A DNA stretch of 64,000 nt from Zasmidium citrigriseum. Its lineage: Eukaryota; Ascomycota; Dothideomycetes; Mycosphaerellales; Mycosphaerellaceae. The first letter of the stretch is position 1, and each line of letters opens with the position of its first letter. The stretch spans positions 558,001 to 622,000 of the forward strand of contig NHNW01000019.1 of NCBI GenBank assembly GCA_002786025.1. The letters run 5' to 3'. A program made the translations under genes and the position numbers. The notes beneath the pieces are model-generated. The model saw only the letters and a list, made by a program, of their open reading frames with translations. It did no database searches and was not told where the DNA came from. Positions 19,217 through 29,068 of this stretch are shown here, piece by piece.

Positions 19217-20683
19217 ATGCCTGCCCAACGCAAGCGCAAGAACGCCGACACCGACGATCAGCGTGCGAGTAAACAAGCGCGAACCACGAAGACACAGAAG
19301 AGCATCAGCACCTTTAGCACCGTCGCAAAGCCGAATGCTACCAGTGGAAATAAGAAGCCGTCGAAAAAGGAGGTTCAGGAAAAGCAGCCCGCACCATCGG
19401 CAGCAAAGTCGGACAAGAAGAGGAAGCGGGCACGCGATGTGCTAGAGGAAGAGGACGAAATCGTGGTATCGCGGCCAACCGTTTCGAAGTCCGACAGTAC
19501 AGAAATTCTCTCTACGCCCCGGAACAAGCGAGTCAAGAATCTCGCCCCTCCGTCCCCCAACGGTACCCCCACCAAAGGCGCGGCTGCCCTGTTCGACAAG
19601 CTCAACATCAATGCCAATGCTCGAGCTATACCGTGCGCACTTTCTCAAAGCCAGCCTTCGCTGAGCACGCCGCCCCATACTCCGCTGGATGAGAAGAACG
19701 ACTTCAATTTCGAGCTTCCGGAAGCACTCGAGGAGCTGCAGGATCTGCATGCTGCCTTCCTTTCGGCACTGTCCTTTTACTACTCGCACAATGGTTCTGC
19801 CTCTCCAGTCGACATGCCCACCCTGCTTCCCCAGATCTCGCAGACCTGGAGAAAACGCAATGTGAAGTTGGACGATCTCAGGCGGATACTGGCAATTGTG
19901 GAAGAGAACGACCGCGACTTCATTGTTCAGGACTATGGCAGAGCTGGGATTTGCTTGACAAGAACGAGACCACTCTTGTCGAGTCTCGGACATCCGGCGC
20001 TCAATATCAATCCAGTTCTACTTGGGCAGAAGTTTGATGCTGCTCTGAAAAAAGCCTGGCGATTTTGGAACAGAACACAGCCAAAGGAGGACCGAACAAC
20101 TGAGGCTTTCGTGGAACAACTTCCGCTTCTTGAGATCACGAAGAACGAGTCTGCAGCGAAAGCTGCTCCACTGTTCGCACGCGGTCAACAGCGACTAGCG
20201 GACCTAAAGGCAAGCCAGAGCGCGGCCAAGGAGAGTAATGCGAAGACACCGACATTGGCGCCCTCGGCCTTGCCCAAGTCTCTGCAAGCGACGCAGAATC
20301 GCAGCACAGCTTTGTTGGATCGTGTGCTCGCAAAGCAAACCCTTGCATCGACTCTTCCAGCAGGACCCACCAAGGATCAACTGGAGCGTAAGGCAGCCCT
20401 ACACCGGATTGAAGATGTGGCAAGAGTACTGTCGCTTGTCGTTGGAAGCAGAGATCGGTTCAGTCTCAGTATGCCAGCCATCACACAGCAACTCCAACAG
20501 AGCATTCGCAGCCCTATCAGCAGGGAGGAGATTGAGAGGTGTCTGCGATTGATGGCCTCGGAGGTCGTACCGAGCTTCGTCAGAGTGGTCGAAAGCGGTA
20601 GCGTCAAAGGCGTGGTGATCACAAGAGGCGGCAATGTATCACTTGAGGAGTTGAGAGCGAGAGTCGAGAAGGCATGTTCGTGA
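19217..20683 (+). CDS. CDT1: DNA replication licensing factor Cdt1
   Basis: 488 residues, intronless, ATG in good context (gctacaATGCCT). The basic N-terminus is nuclear-signal rich. A PIP-box-like motif occurs at residues 27-34 (QKSISTFS: Gln, Ile and first aromatic present, second aromatic replaced by Ser). The middle domain at about 165-285 (LPEALEELQDLHAAFLSALSFYYSH, LLPQISQTWRKRNVKLDDLRRIL, YGRAGICLT) fits the Cdt1 winged-helix that binds geminin/MCM in animals. The C-terminal winged helix (about 390-488, RIEDVARVLSLVV, REEIERCLRLMASEVVPSF) is the MCM-binding Cdt1 C-terminal fold. Cdt1 loads MCM2-7 with Cdc6 and ORC in G1. The assignment rests on this two-domain pattern and length. Confidence 0.82.
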   Translation: MPAQRKRKNADTDDQRASKQARTTKTQKSISTFSTVAKPNATSGNKKPSKKEVQEKQPAPSAAKSDKKRKRARDVLEEEDEIVVSRPTVSKSDSTEILSTPRNKRVKNLAPPSPNGTPTKGAAALFDKLNINANARAIPCALSQSQPSLSTPPHTPLDEKNDFNFELPEALEELQDLHAAFLSALSFYYSHNGSASPVDMPTLLPQISQTWRKRNVKLDDLRRILAIVEENDRDFIVQDYGRAGICLTRTRPLLSSLGHPALNINPVLLGQKFDAALKKAWRFWNRTQPKEDRTTEAFVEQLPLLEITKNESAAKAAPLFARGQQRLADLKASQSAAKESNAKTPTLAPSALPKSLQATQNRSTALLDRVLAKQTLASTLPAGPTKDQLERKAALHRIEDVARVLSLVVGSRDRFSLSMPAITQQLQQSIRSPISREEIERCLRLMASEVVPSFVRVVESGSVKGVVITRGGNVSLEELRARVEKACS

Positions 20684-20939
20684 AAGGTAGTATATTCCGT
20701 TGCGAAGGGCAGGAATGACGGCTAGAATGAAATCGAATACCCTGAATGGACATGTTAATGCTCTTTGGCCCCAGATTACACCTTTCGTCTATTAATCAAC
20801 TTTCATGAGGGTGTCACGTCGGGTACCACTCGAGAACGTCGTCATGTGGCTCCTGGCGACTTCCTTGCAGAGGAAGCAATTTAAGCGGGGTCATGCCTTC
20901 CGCACTCTCCTTCTCCGACATCACCTCCAATCTGCAACA

Positions 20940-21851
20940 ATGGCAACGCAACCGAGAAAATGGGCATTGATCACTGGAGCCAGTCCTGGCGGAATGGGCG
21001 AAGCCGAAGCCGCAGCTCTCCTGAAAAGAGGCGTCAACGTCATCGCGACCTCCATCGACACTAATGATGTCGAGTACTTGCAACCCGAGAAAGGCAGCGG
21101 CGATGGGTTTCTTGTCACGCTCCGTCTGGACGTCACCTCGACGGAGTCTATTGATGCTGCGGTGAAGCGAGTCGAGCAATTGACTGACGGCAAATTGGAC
21201 ATTCTCTGGAATAATGCTGGATATGGCTACTTCGTGCCTCTAATGGACGTCGATATCTCACAAGCGAAGAAGCAATTCGACGTCAACTTTTGGGGACTTT
21301 TGGCTGTTACTCAGGCGTTCTTCCCTCTTCTCAGGGCGGCGAAGGGTATCGTCGTGAACCAAGCCAGCATTGCTGGCCTAGAAGGCTACAGTCGTCCCTT
21401 CATGGGCATTTACTCTGCTTCGAAAGCAGCAGTCATGAACCTCAGCGCCGTCCTCAGAGTCGAACTGGCGCCCTTTGAGGTCAAAATCGTCACCCTTGTC
21501 ACCTCGGCCGTCAAGACGGAATTCTTCACCAATCGCACCGGAGGCGGGATCCTGGAGTCCTCGCCCTACTTTCCTGTCAAGGAGGAATTGGAGATTATGA
21601 TGGGGAGCTCTTTGGCTGATAAGAATGGTCACGATCGATTTCAGGTTGCGGAGAGTACGGTTGAGGAGTTGCTCAGGACGCCGACGCCGATTTTTATCAG
21701 GAAGGGGTATGGGGCTACATGGATTGCTTGGATGATGTGGTTCTTGCCGACTTGGATGTTGGATTCGCATAGTGTTTCGAGTACGCCTGTTGGGAAGTTG
21801 AAGGGGTTGTTGGCGGGTGGTGGTGCTGTTGATGAGAAGAAGACTGATTGA
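20940..21851 (+). CDS. AYR1-like short-chain dehydrogenase/reductase
   Basis: 303 residues from the ATG at 20940. An upstream in-frame ATG at 20805 adds 45 basic residues with no family match, although a mitochondrial presequence cannot be excluded. Classical SDR features are present: cofactor motif TGASPGGMGEA, NNAGYGYFVPLMD, active-site Ser in QASIAG and YSASK. The NNAGyGy...D.D.....fdVN pattern and length match the subgroup of Ayr1 (NADPH-dependent 1-acyl-dihydroxyacetone-phosphate reductase) and related sterol/retinol reductases. A hydrophobic segment near the C-terminus (ATWIAWMMWFLPTWML) suggests association with ER or lipid-droplet membranes. The substrate is not determined. A second member lies at 43596-44492. 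The coding strand becomes G/T-rich after about 21590. Confidence 0.85.
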   Translation: MATQPRKWALITGASPGGMGEAEAAALLKRGVNVIATSIDTNDVEYLQPEKGSGDGFLVTLRLDVTSTESIDAAVKRVEQLTDGKLDILWNNAGYGYFVPLMDVDISQAKKQFDVNFWGLLAVTQAFFPLLRAAKGIVVNQASIAGLEGYSRPFMGIYSASKAAVMNLSAVLRVELAPFEVKIVTLVTSAVKTEFFTNRTGGGILESSPYFPVKEELEIMMGSSLADKNGHDRFQVAESTVEELLRTPTPIFIRKGYGATWIAWMMWFLPTWMLDSHSVSSTPVGKLKGLLAGGGAVDEKKTD

Positions 21852-21994
21852 GTGGACTATCCTGACCCAGAAGCTGATACGAGACAAGCCACGCTTTCAC
21901 ATCACGCCGACATTCCATGGTTCTTCGAGACAACGGTCCCGGGCACTTCGCTCAAAACTCGACGTTCACGACTGTCGTGCCCTTGAACCGGTTC

Positions 21995-22909
21995 TTAGCG
22001 AGACGAAGTATCACTCTCCGCCCTCTCGATGTCCTTAGCCTGTACCATCGGAGGCTGTGTGGCCTTCGCTTTCTTACTTCGACGGAGGAGGACGAATGCC
22101 AGTGCAAAGATTGCCAGAGCACCCAGCACTGAGCCAACGACTGCACCCGCGGTAGCACCTCCAGACAAGCTACCATCACCACCATCCTCAGGATGCGGAT
22201 CAGATCCATCGGGCGCCGTGGTGATTGTATTCACCGCTGCATCAGTCTGAACCTCTGGCCCCTCGCTCGTAGCATTGAAGCATGGGATGCGCTCCGTGAA
22301 GGCCGTTGTCTCGACATACGTGATGTCGGTGCAGGCGTAGAAGGTCTCATCGTCACTACTGTCGTCATCCTCGTTGAGGTAGAAGAACATGAAGGTGGCG
22401 TTGGTGCCTGCTGTTACGTTCTCTGGGGGGTTTGGGGCTGTGATGCAGGTGTGACCGAGGCCTAGGTCGCCGACTTGTTGCGGGCCGTAGAAGATTGAGA
22501 AGTCGCGGATTGATTGGGGGTCTGAGGAGGTTCGTCAGTGTCGAATGGGATATGGCGGGTGAGGATGGGGACCCACCATTGCTATACGAGACTCCGACAT
22601 GCACGGCGCGAGTATCTTCTTGAGCGACCAGGGCGAGTCGACCGTTCGCTGCGACGACGGTCAGACCTTCGACTTCACATCCCTTCTTGTGGACGACATA
22701 CTCAATGGAAACTCATGTCTCTCCCCAACACCGTTGCTCGAGCCGCAAGGAGGTGTATTGTCTGCATCTGCCGACCATGGTCTGTCTTCCGGCCACATGA
22801 ACGCAGCTGGACCCATCTCGCTCGATGTATGGGAATCGTCATGGGGGCCATGACCTGCGACGAGTCCTGTCAACAACACTGCGCCGGCGAGCAACATGTT
22901 GGAATGCAT
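21995..22909 (-). CDS. BIM1-like (X325, LPMO-related) copper-binding surface protein
   Basis: Exons on the minus strand: 22909-22702, 22648-22577, 22521-21995, giving 268 residues. The start ATG (MHSNMLLAGAV) gives a signal peptide ending near LVAG, so His may be the first mature residue, as in the copper histidine brace of this family. The core shows WPEDRPW, DNTPPCGSSNGV, ERHEFPL joined by the first splice to TNGRLALVAQED, then VSYSN joined by the second splice to DPQSIRDFSIFYG and LGHTC. These are hallmarks of the BIM1-like domain (X325, PF20238), linked to copper acquisition in Cryptococcus (Bim1). A Ser/Asp/Gly stretch and a true membrane helix (AVVGSVLGALAIFALAFVLL) with a basic stop follow, instead of the usual GPI signal. 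Family assignment is strong. A role in copper uptake is inferred. Confidence 0.85.
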
Positions 22910-23867
22910 TTCCGATGGCAAGTCTCTCCACAAGGACGACTTTTGCACGACGAATAAGTCTTCACGGTCGAACGAACCCGAGCGCTAGCTTTAACGTGGG
23001 ACAACCTGTACACATCCACCACCGCCCAGCAGTACAACTGCTACAGCAGTGGTACGACCTCCCTCGCGATACGACTGCGGGGTGGTTGGCACCACTCAAA
23101 GCTCACGCCCAGCGCTGGATGTAGCCGCCAAGTCGGGCTGCGCGGGTTGCCCAGGCTTCGAGATCAAATCTGATAAGATGCGAGTGAATCTTTATTGGTT
23201 AGAGGGGTCTGTGTGTCTTGCGAGGTCGGACTTGGTGTTCTTGGTTTTGGGATGCGACTTCACCTCACTTGTGCCTGATGTTGTTTGGTGCTCGCGAGGC
23301 ATTACAGAACCGGTAAAGACTTCTCATGAGAGGTTGACTGCAGTGTTCAAGTCGAGCCGAATGCGGTTCACGAGAAGTCAAAATGCTGATCTCCAGCAGC
23401 AGCGTCGACTCAACCTCTCAACCTAAAATGCCAAACGACAATCTGCATGTTCCTCTTGGAGCTAAGGAGGAGCTTTCTCGCCTTCGAATGTGTCGAACCT
23501 TGACTATGCTCGAAGTCAGGCTCAAGGTTTCTTGAAATTTCATCATTTGCCTCGAAGACAAGCAGTCCTTGTCTGATGATCGGTCGGATACGTAGACTGA
23601 AGGGCATACTGTCGCTGCGTCTCATGTTCTATAATCATGTCTCATGCGCAATGGATTCGACCGAGATGAACAAAGGAGTCGCCATGCCGAATGCAGCCTC
23701 GAGGTGCTTTCCAACAAAGGATCTCAAAGGCGACTATCGGAGCATCGCAATGATGCATTGTTTCGTTGCGATGTGGAAAATGCTGGGCCGGCGGAAGAGT
23801 GTTTCGATCAGCGTCCAGATTTTGCTCATATCGTTGACGAGTTGGGATTGATCAGCGGGACAGGAAG
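22910..23867. other. intergenic region, 3' part shared with the downstream kinase copy
   Basis: 958 bp between the BIM1-like gene (minus) and the first kinase-like gene (plus). The first 700 bp hold only weak ORFs. From about 23650 to 23867 the sequence is clearly homologous to 26636-26847, the leader of the second kinase copy. No function is visible for the rest. Confidence 0.5.
23650..23867 (+). repeat. duplicated 5' leader, copy 1
   Basis: This aligns over about 210 bp with 26636-26847 directly upstream of the second kinase gene. Shared blocks include gattcgac..ga, gaacaaagg, tcaacaaagga/tccaacaaagga, gatgcattgt, gatgtggaaatgctg/gatgtggaaaatgctg and a common gggacag close to the ATG. The alignment is interrupted by small indels that break any reading frame, so it behaves as promoter or leader carried along in a tandem gene duplication. 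Confidence 0.75.
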
Positions 23868-26575
23868 ATGAATCGTCGGCCTGGCCTTCGTCCGAGACGT
23901 GGTGATAACACCGCGATTACCAACTTGAACGCCAGTACTTTCGCAGCCCCTGCGCCGCCTGCTGCTATTCCGCCGCCTGTCCTCGCTGCCGTCGTACCAC
24001 CGCCTGCTGCTGGAGGAAATCCAGGGCCGACAGGGAATCCAGCGCCTGCTGCGAATCCAGGTCCTGCAAATCAAGGACCTCCTGCAGCGAATCCAGGTCC
24101 TCCTGCAGGGAATCCAACTGCTACAGCGAATCCAGGTCCCGCAAATCAAGCTCTCGCGAACCCAGATCCTACAGCGAATGCACCGGCTACTGCAGCGAAT
24201 GGACCAGCTACTGCTCCTGCTGCACCCGGTGCCGCTGCTTCCAGAGTATGGGCGTTCGTTGTTGTCCTGGCCAGGCTCATCCGTAGGGTTACACGACTAC
24301 GTTTACAGGCTCCGTCACAGGCAGGCACGGCCCCTGCTGACCCAGCAGTAAATGGTGCAAATAACGATGACGACGGCGCTGGTAACAACGATGATGGAGA
24401 TGGCGGTGGTGAACCTGATGCTGATGATCATCATCCGGGCAATACCGCGCAGGGAGGCAATGGTCAAGATGAGGACGGCGGTGGAGAGGACGAAAACGTG
24501 GGTCGGAAGGGTCAGAGGAATCGTACAAAGGACGGCGATCAAGGAGATTCTCCTGCCCAGAAGGATGATCCAGAGCGCCGAACGCCTTCGGCGAAATCGT
24601 CAAATAAGCGCCGCAGCAAAGATGTCGACGCCGCACCAGGAGATTCAAGTGGAGGGAGTAATAAGCGGCCTAGAACTTCACCTGGCCAGGAATCCAGCGG
24701 CGGACCTGATTCTTCACAACAAACGGGCGGTACTCCAAGCCAGGACTTGGGGTCTGACGATAGCGGAGCCACGATCTCATATTGGGCAGACGAGTGGGAA
24801 ACCCTCTACGGACATTTTAAAGCTCACAGGGCCAATGGAGAACAACGAGAGGCCTTTAAAGAGATATTCACGGCGATCGATGGCATAGTGGTCGATGTTA
24901 ACCGGTGTTGGAAGCAGGTCCAAAACGACAAGAGCAATTCTCCAGACGGTGTTTCCGATGAGGCCGAAGGCACACAGGATGACTTTCCGGTAGAAGTTCC
25001 GGACCCCAATCCCTGGCTGCCCAAAGACACGCCTGCTGAATATTTGACAAGGCTACGCGGCGATATGAGAGAAACAGCACTGCCCTGGTGTGTGTTCACC
25101 TGGGACAAAGCGATTGCTAAAAGGTCAGGAGGGCGTCGTCATAACCTGCTCCTGCAGAAGCAAGAAATGATGGACAACTTCAAGGCCGGACAGTGGCCTG
25201 TTGCCTCGAGTCTCAATCCAGCGGTTGCTGAAATCGATCTGAGCGCTTTGGCTCCCCGTCTGCATTTTGAGCCCAGGCCATCAGATCCCGAGCGATTGAA
25301 GGGCCCATGGGTGTTCGATCACAAGCTGGGCTCAGGTACCTATGGCTGCGCTTGCGTCTGGCGGCAAAGGGATCCCAACGACAATCTGGTCGATTCGCTG
25401 GTGACCAAAGACCAGGCCTATTCGGAGGAGGAATGGGATGATCGGGAGTGGTTTGACGATACGAATCAAGCCCCGAAGGAGGTTGTTTTCCAGAGCCTCC
25501 TCAATGGACTTAAGGACTCCATCAACGTTGTCAGGTGCGACGGGTATCGCCTCAACGAGGAATTTCGCGTGTGTCGCATGTATCAAGAATATTGCCCGTA
25601 TGGCAACCTTGGTAAGTTCAATCATTCGAGCCTTTCGGGCATGAGGTCATGCTAATACCTTTTGTTTTACAGCGCAGATGATGCCGAAGTCAGGAGAGGC
25701 AGCAGAGTGAGTCTTCTCGTCCGTTGATCAGGACGTGCCACTGACAAACGTAGTCTTGTTCCGCCGAACATGCTTTGGACAATCTTCGAGGCACTTGCTT
25801 CTGTGCTTTGTCTCATGGAAAATGGAACGTTGCCGTGTTATGATCGCAATCCCGACTGGAAGTCGATTTGGCACTTCGACATCAAGCCAGAGAATAGTGA
25901 GTTAATTGTCACCATTTGTATGTACGTCTTCCTAATCAGTGAGAATAGTATTCTTGGCTCCGGAGCAGCCCAAAGTCGGCAACCTTCAAAATTGGCCTGG
26001 GTGTCCTACTCCAAAGGTCAGTAGTACTGATGACGTATAATCTACAGGCTAACAAAGACTCAGTTGGGCGACTTTGGCCTCGCGAGATTTTCCGGTGAGG
26101 GAGATCTTACTGAAGGGACAACCGGATACATACCACCGGTAAGCATCAATGCAAGTCCACGACGATCTGGCCGTTTTCTCACTCGTGTTAGGAGAGGGAT
26201 GACATTGCTTCAGAACCTTCACCTACAATTCAGAGCGAAATATGGTCCACTGCGCGTGTGCTATATTCGTTGATGGTACAGGAGCCGAATACCGACCTCC
26301 AGCAGGTTGACAAACATGGCATTCCCGTGTTCCCGGCGACAGGGCCTTCCGTGGATTACCAACAGAAGTGTCCAGAACTCGTCGAGAAAGTACGCAAGAA
26401 CCTCGACTTCGATCAATACGCTCGTGATGGAGTCAAGAAACTCTGGCAAGATATACGTGACCATGTTGCAACACCTCATGGTCTTACTGGATTCCCGCTC
26501 AAGTTGACACCCCTAGCGGAGGGAGAAGTCGTACGCACGAGTATACGGGGCATAGGAGAGAAATTCCTAATGTGA
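23868..26575 (+). CDS. protein-kinase-domain protein, tandem copy 1
   Basis: Six exons: 23868-25611, 25673-25706, 25754-25896, 25949-26016, 26064-26138, 26192-26575, encoding 815 residues. Residues 1 to about 120 are a Pro/Ala/Asn/Gly-rich repeat tract. About 150-300 is acidic then basic and disordered. A conserved extension (about 300-480) precedes the kinase domain. Kinase motifs: glycine loop LGSGTYGCACVW, candidate VAIK lysine in LVTKDQ, catalytic loop HFDIKPEN at 633-640 (Asp, Lys and Asn all present), DFGLA from 666, APE changed to PPE, and IWSTARVLYSLM. Activity is therefore plausible. I recognise a fungal-expanded kinase type but no named orthologue. The next gene downstream is its duplicate with the same exon pattern. 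The N-terminal repeat tract is absent from that copy. Confidence 0.8.
24010..24200 (+). repeat. imperfect tandem repeat coding a Pro/Asn/Ala tract
   Basis: Within exon 1 of kinase copy 1, units of about 15-24 bp built around gcgaatccaggtcct recur with variation and encode NPGP, NPAP, NPDP and GPAN/GPPA runs. Frame is kept throughout. This is typical of a slippage-expanded disordered region. Confidence 0.7.
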
Positions 26576-26635
26576 TTATTCTGACAATGTCAAAGACCTG
26601 GCCCTGAGGCGTTCTGGACTTAAGTTCCTTGGGTG

Positions 26636-26847
26636 AGGGATTCGACGAAGACGAACAAAGGGATCGACATTGCCGAGTGCGGCCTTGTCGCACTTTTCAA
26701 CAAAGGACGTTACAGGCATTGGCTGGAGCATTGCATCGATGCATTGTCTACGCGAGATGTGGAAATGCTGAGTCTGCGGAAGAAAGGTTTTTCTATCGTC
26801 TCCTGCCATATCATTAACGACTCGGAATTGATTATTGGGACAGAAAA
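26636..26847 (+). repeat. duplicated 5' leader, copy 2
   Basis: Homologous to 23650-23867 (see that entry). It occupies nearly all of the 272-bp gap between the two kinase genes, placing one duplication boundary close to the stop of copy 1. Confidence 0.75.
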
Positions 26848-28767
26848 ATGGCTCGTCGCAAGCGTGACCGCGATGACATCGGGACAGATCAAGACGGATC
26901 CAGTACAAAGAGCAATAAGCGGCACAAAATTGGTGGACCTAAGTCTTCACAGCAGACTGTCAGCAGTCCAAGCCAGGATGTGGAGTCGGACGCAAGTGAC
27001 ACTGTTGAATCAGGATGGCCCACGTGGCGTATTCGCCTCCAGGAACTGATCGAACGAGGAGCCACGAAGCAAGAGCAAGATGAATTCACGGATGTCTTCC
27101 AGCGTCTTGACAACTTGAAGGATGAGGTCCACGAGGAGGTACCAGATCCAGAACAGATTTCCGGCCGGCCCGCCGATTATATCCAAAATCTCTCGGAAGA
27201 TGCTAGGGAGCTGGCGTTGGAGTGGTGCAACAGGACTTTCGCTAAAGGTCTCCGGACAGCTGTCGATTGGAAAGATCGGCAGCAGATTCATCAGAAAAGA
27301 AAGATCATGAACGATGCTGTGCAAAACGAGCAGTGGCCATGGACCCTTGACGACTCGAACTGGGCCGGATTGAATATGGCAGATTGGGTCCGCAGCCTAG
27401 GCGTTGATCGACTGCCAGGAGATTCCGAAAGACTCGAGGGAATCTGGACACTGCACTCAATCCCCGGTGAAGGTGGAAATGGTTACGCTGCGCTCTGGGT
27501 GAAGGGAGATGCTGGCAACGCGGTGATTGATCGAATAATCGTCAAAGATGTCTACCTGAGCCCAAAACATTGGGCAGACCAGGGAGATAACTCCGACTGG
27601 TTCGACAATAGGCGGGGAAAGGCCCGGGAGGCTTCTACCATGAAGCTACTCAACGGACTCGTGGAATCCTTCAATGTCGTCGAGTGTGTGGCATACCGCC
27701 AAATCGAAAAACTTTACCTATACAGAGTGTTTCAGGAGTATTGCCCGAATGGAACGCTTCGTAAGTACCTGACCCTACAGTCACTCTGTCAAGAGAAGGG
27801 TGATAATTGCTGAGACTTTGTCACAGACGACATGCTGTTGAAACATCGAGACGGTCGAGAGTAAAGTACTTCATTCCTATTCGATGAGACCCGGCACTAA
27901 TCATGTTAGATGGATATCACCACACGTTCTCTGGGCAGTCTTTGAGGCTTTGGTCTCGGTGGCGTGTCTGATGAACGATGGAAGATTACCACCCCATCAA
28001 GGCCCATCCGGATGGTACGCACTCGTCCATTCAGATATCAACCCAAATAATGGTAAGAACCAATGCCCATCGCAAGACAGGTGTTCAGCTAAAGGATCGC
28101 ATCAGTATTCCTCAGCCATGAGCATGCCCCGAATAATGGTCTTCAGAGTTGGCCTGGACTGCCTGTACCAAAGGTTTGTGGACCTGTACGAAGGAAAAAT
28201 CAGAGGCTGATACAACGACCCTAGCTGGGCGATTTCGGGATTGCACACTACGCTGATAGATTTATGCTTGAGGAAGGAACAAAAGGATATCGGGCTCCTG
28301 TAAGAGTCAAGTATACATACGATAATTTCAATTCTAACGCAAGACAGGAAAGAGTGGAGTCAGACGATGAAACCATCAAGAGTGATCTCTGGAGCATTGC
28401 TCGCATTATATTGTCGCTGATGGAGCGCGATAAAGCTAATGACGACGATACTTTCGAAGACGATGCCCGATCGATGTTCTCGGACCTGACCGTCCATCAG
28501 TTCTATGCAGACGAATGTGGAAAACTCGTGCAATTGGTGAGGAATTGCTTGAGCAGTGACCCTGATGATCGCCCTGAACCTTCAAATCTGTGGGAGGACA
28601 TCCAGCAGGAGATTGCAAAGAATGCCACTCTAAACACGCCTGCACTGAAGTACACGTCCGACTTGAGATTCAAGGTCCTTTGCGGCGGTCCCAGCTATGC
28701 AGAGGCCTTTCAAGAAATGGGTTCAGAAGCAGACGAGCAGGGCTCTGAGGACGATATGGAAGCATGA
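26848..28767 (+). CDS. protein-kinase-like protein, tandem copy 2, probable pseudokinase
   Basis: Six exons: 26848-27760, 27827-27860, 27910-28052, 28106-28173, 28225-28299, 28348-28767, encoding 550 residues. Exons 2-5 are 34, 143, 68 and 75 nt, exactly as in the upstream copy. The basic N-terminus (ARRKRDRDD) replaces the long Pro/Asn tract of copy 1. A conserved pre-kinase extension is shared (YIQNLSEDARELALEWC versus YLTRLRGDMRETALPWC). In the kinase domain the glycine loop is GEGGNGYAALW, the VAIK position reads IIVKDVY, the catalytic loop is HSDINPNN at 356-363, the metal loop is DFGIA from 389, and the activation segment ends RAPE. The catalytic-loop Lys is Asn360, so phosphotransfer is doubtful although both Asp residues remain. 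The acidic C-terminus ends EDDMEA. Confidence 0.8.
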
Positions 28768-29068
28768 GACCAGAATTTAAGATTTGGGAACTTCAGACCA
28801 TGAGGGTCTTGGGAACTTCGGGCACATTCACAGGACTCAGCCGAGGCTGCGGTCTAGGCAGGGGCTGCTTCACGCGTTGGAATGTGGGCGAGGCAGGTCA
28901 TGCCACCTCACCACCCTCGATGGGGCATGCTAAGACTTCATGCACACTTCAGCTTCCCACCACTTTCATTTTTGCAACGCCTCCTGCGTTCTGGCTCTCA
29001 GGTGCGGGCTATAAGATGAACGGCACGAGACATACTCTCCGAGCTGCGATGCAGCCTTCCAACTCAAC
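28768..29068. other. intergenic region with TATA-like box
   Basis: 301 bp between kinase copy 2 and the GH18-like gene. TATAAGA at 29010-29016 lies 53 bp before the ATG at 29069, a reasonable TATA position. Nothing else is supported. Confidence 0.45.

Noticed and set aside
20805..20939. Upstream ATG extending the first AYR1-like SDR by 45 residues
   Set aside because: The family begins directly at the cofactor motif. The extension is Arg-rich without family match, and the ATG at 20940 has the better context, though a targeting presequence is not fully excluded.
26629..26847. Possible coding exon upstream of kinase copy 2, similar in one frame to 23644-23867
   Set aside because: The DNA alignment between copies contains frame-breaking indels, so the similarity is best explained by a duplicated leader rather than protein conservation.
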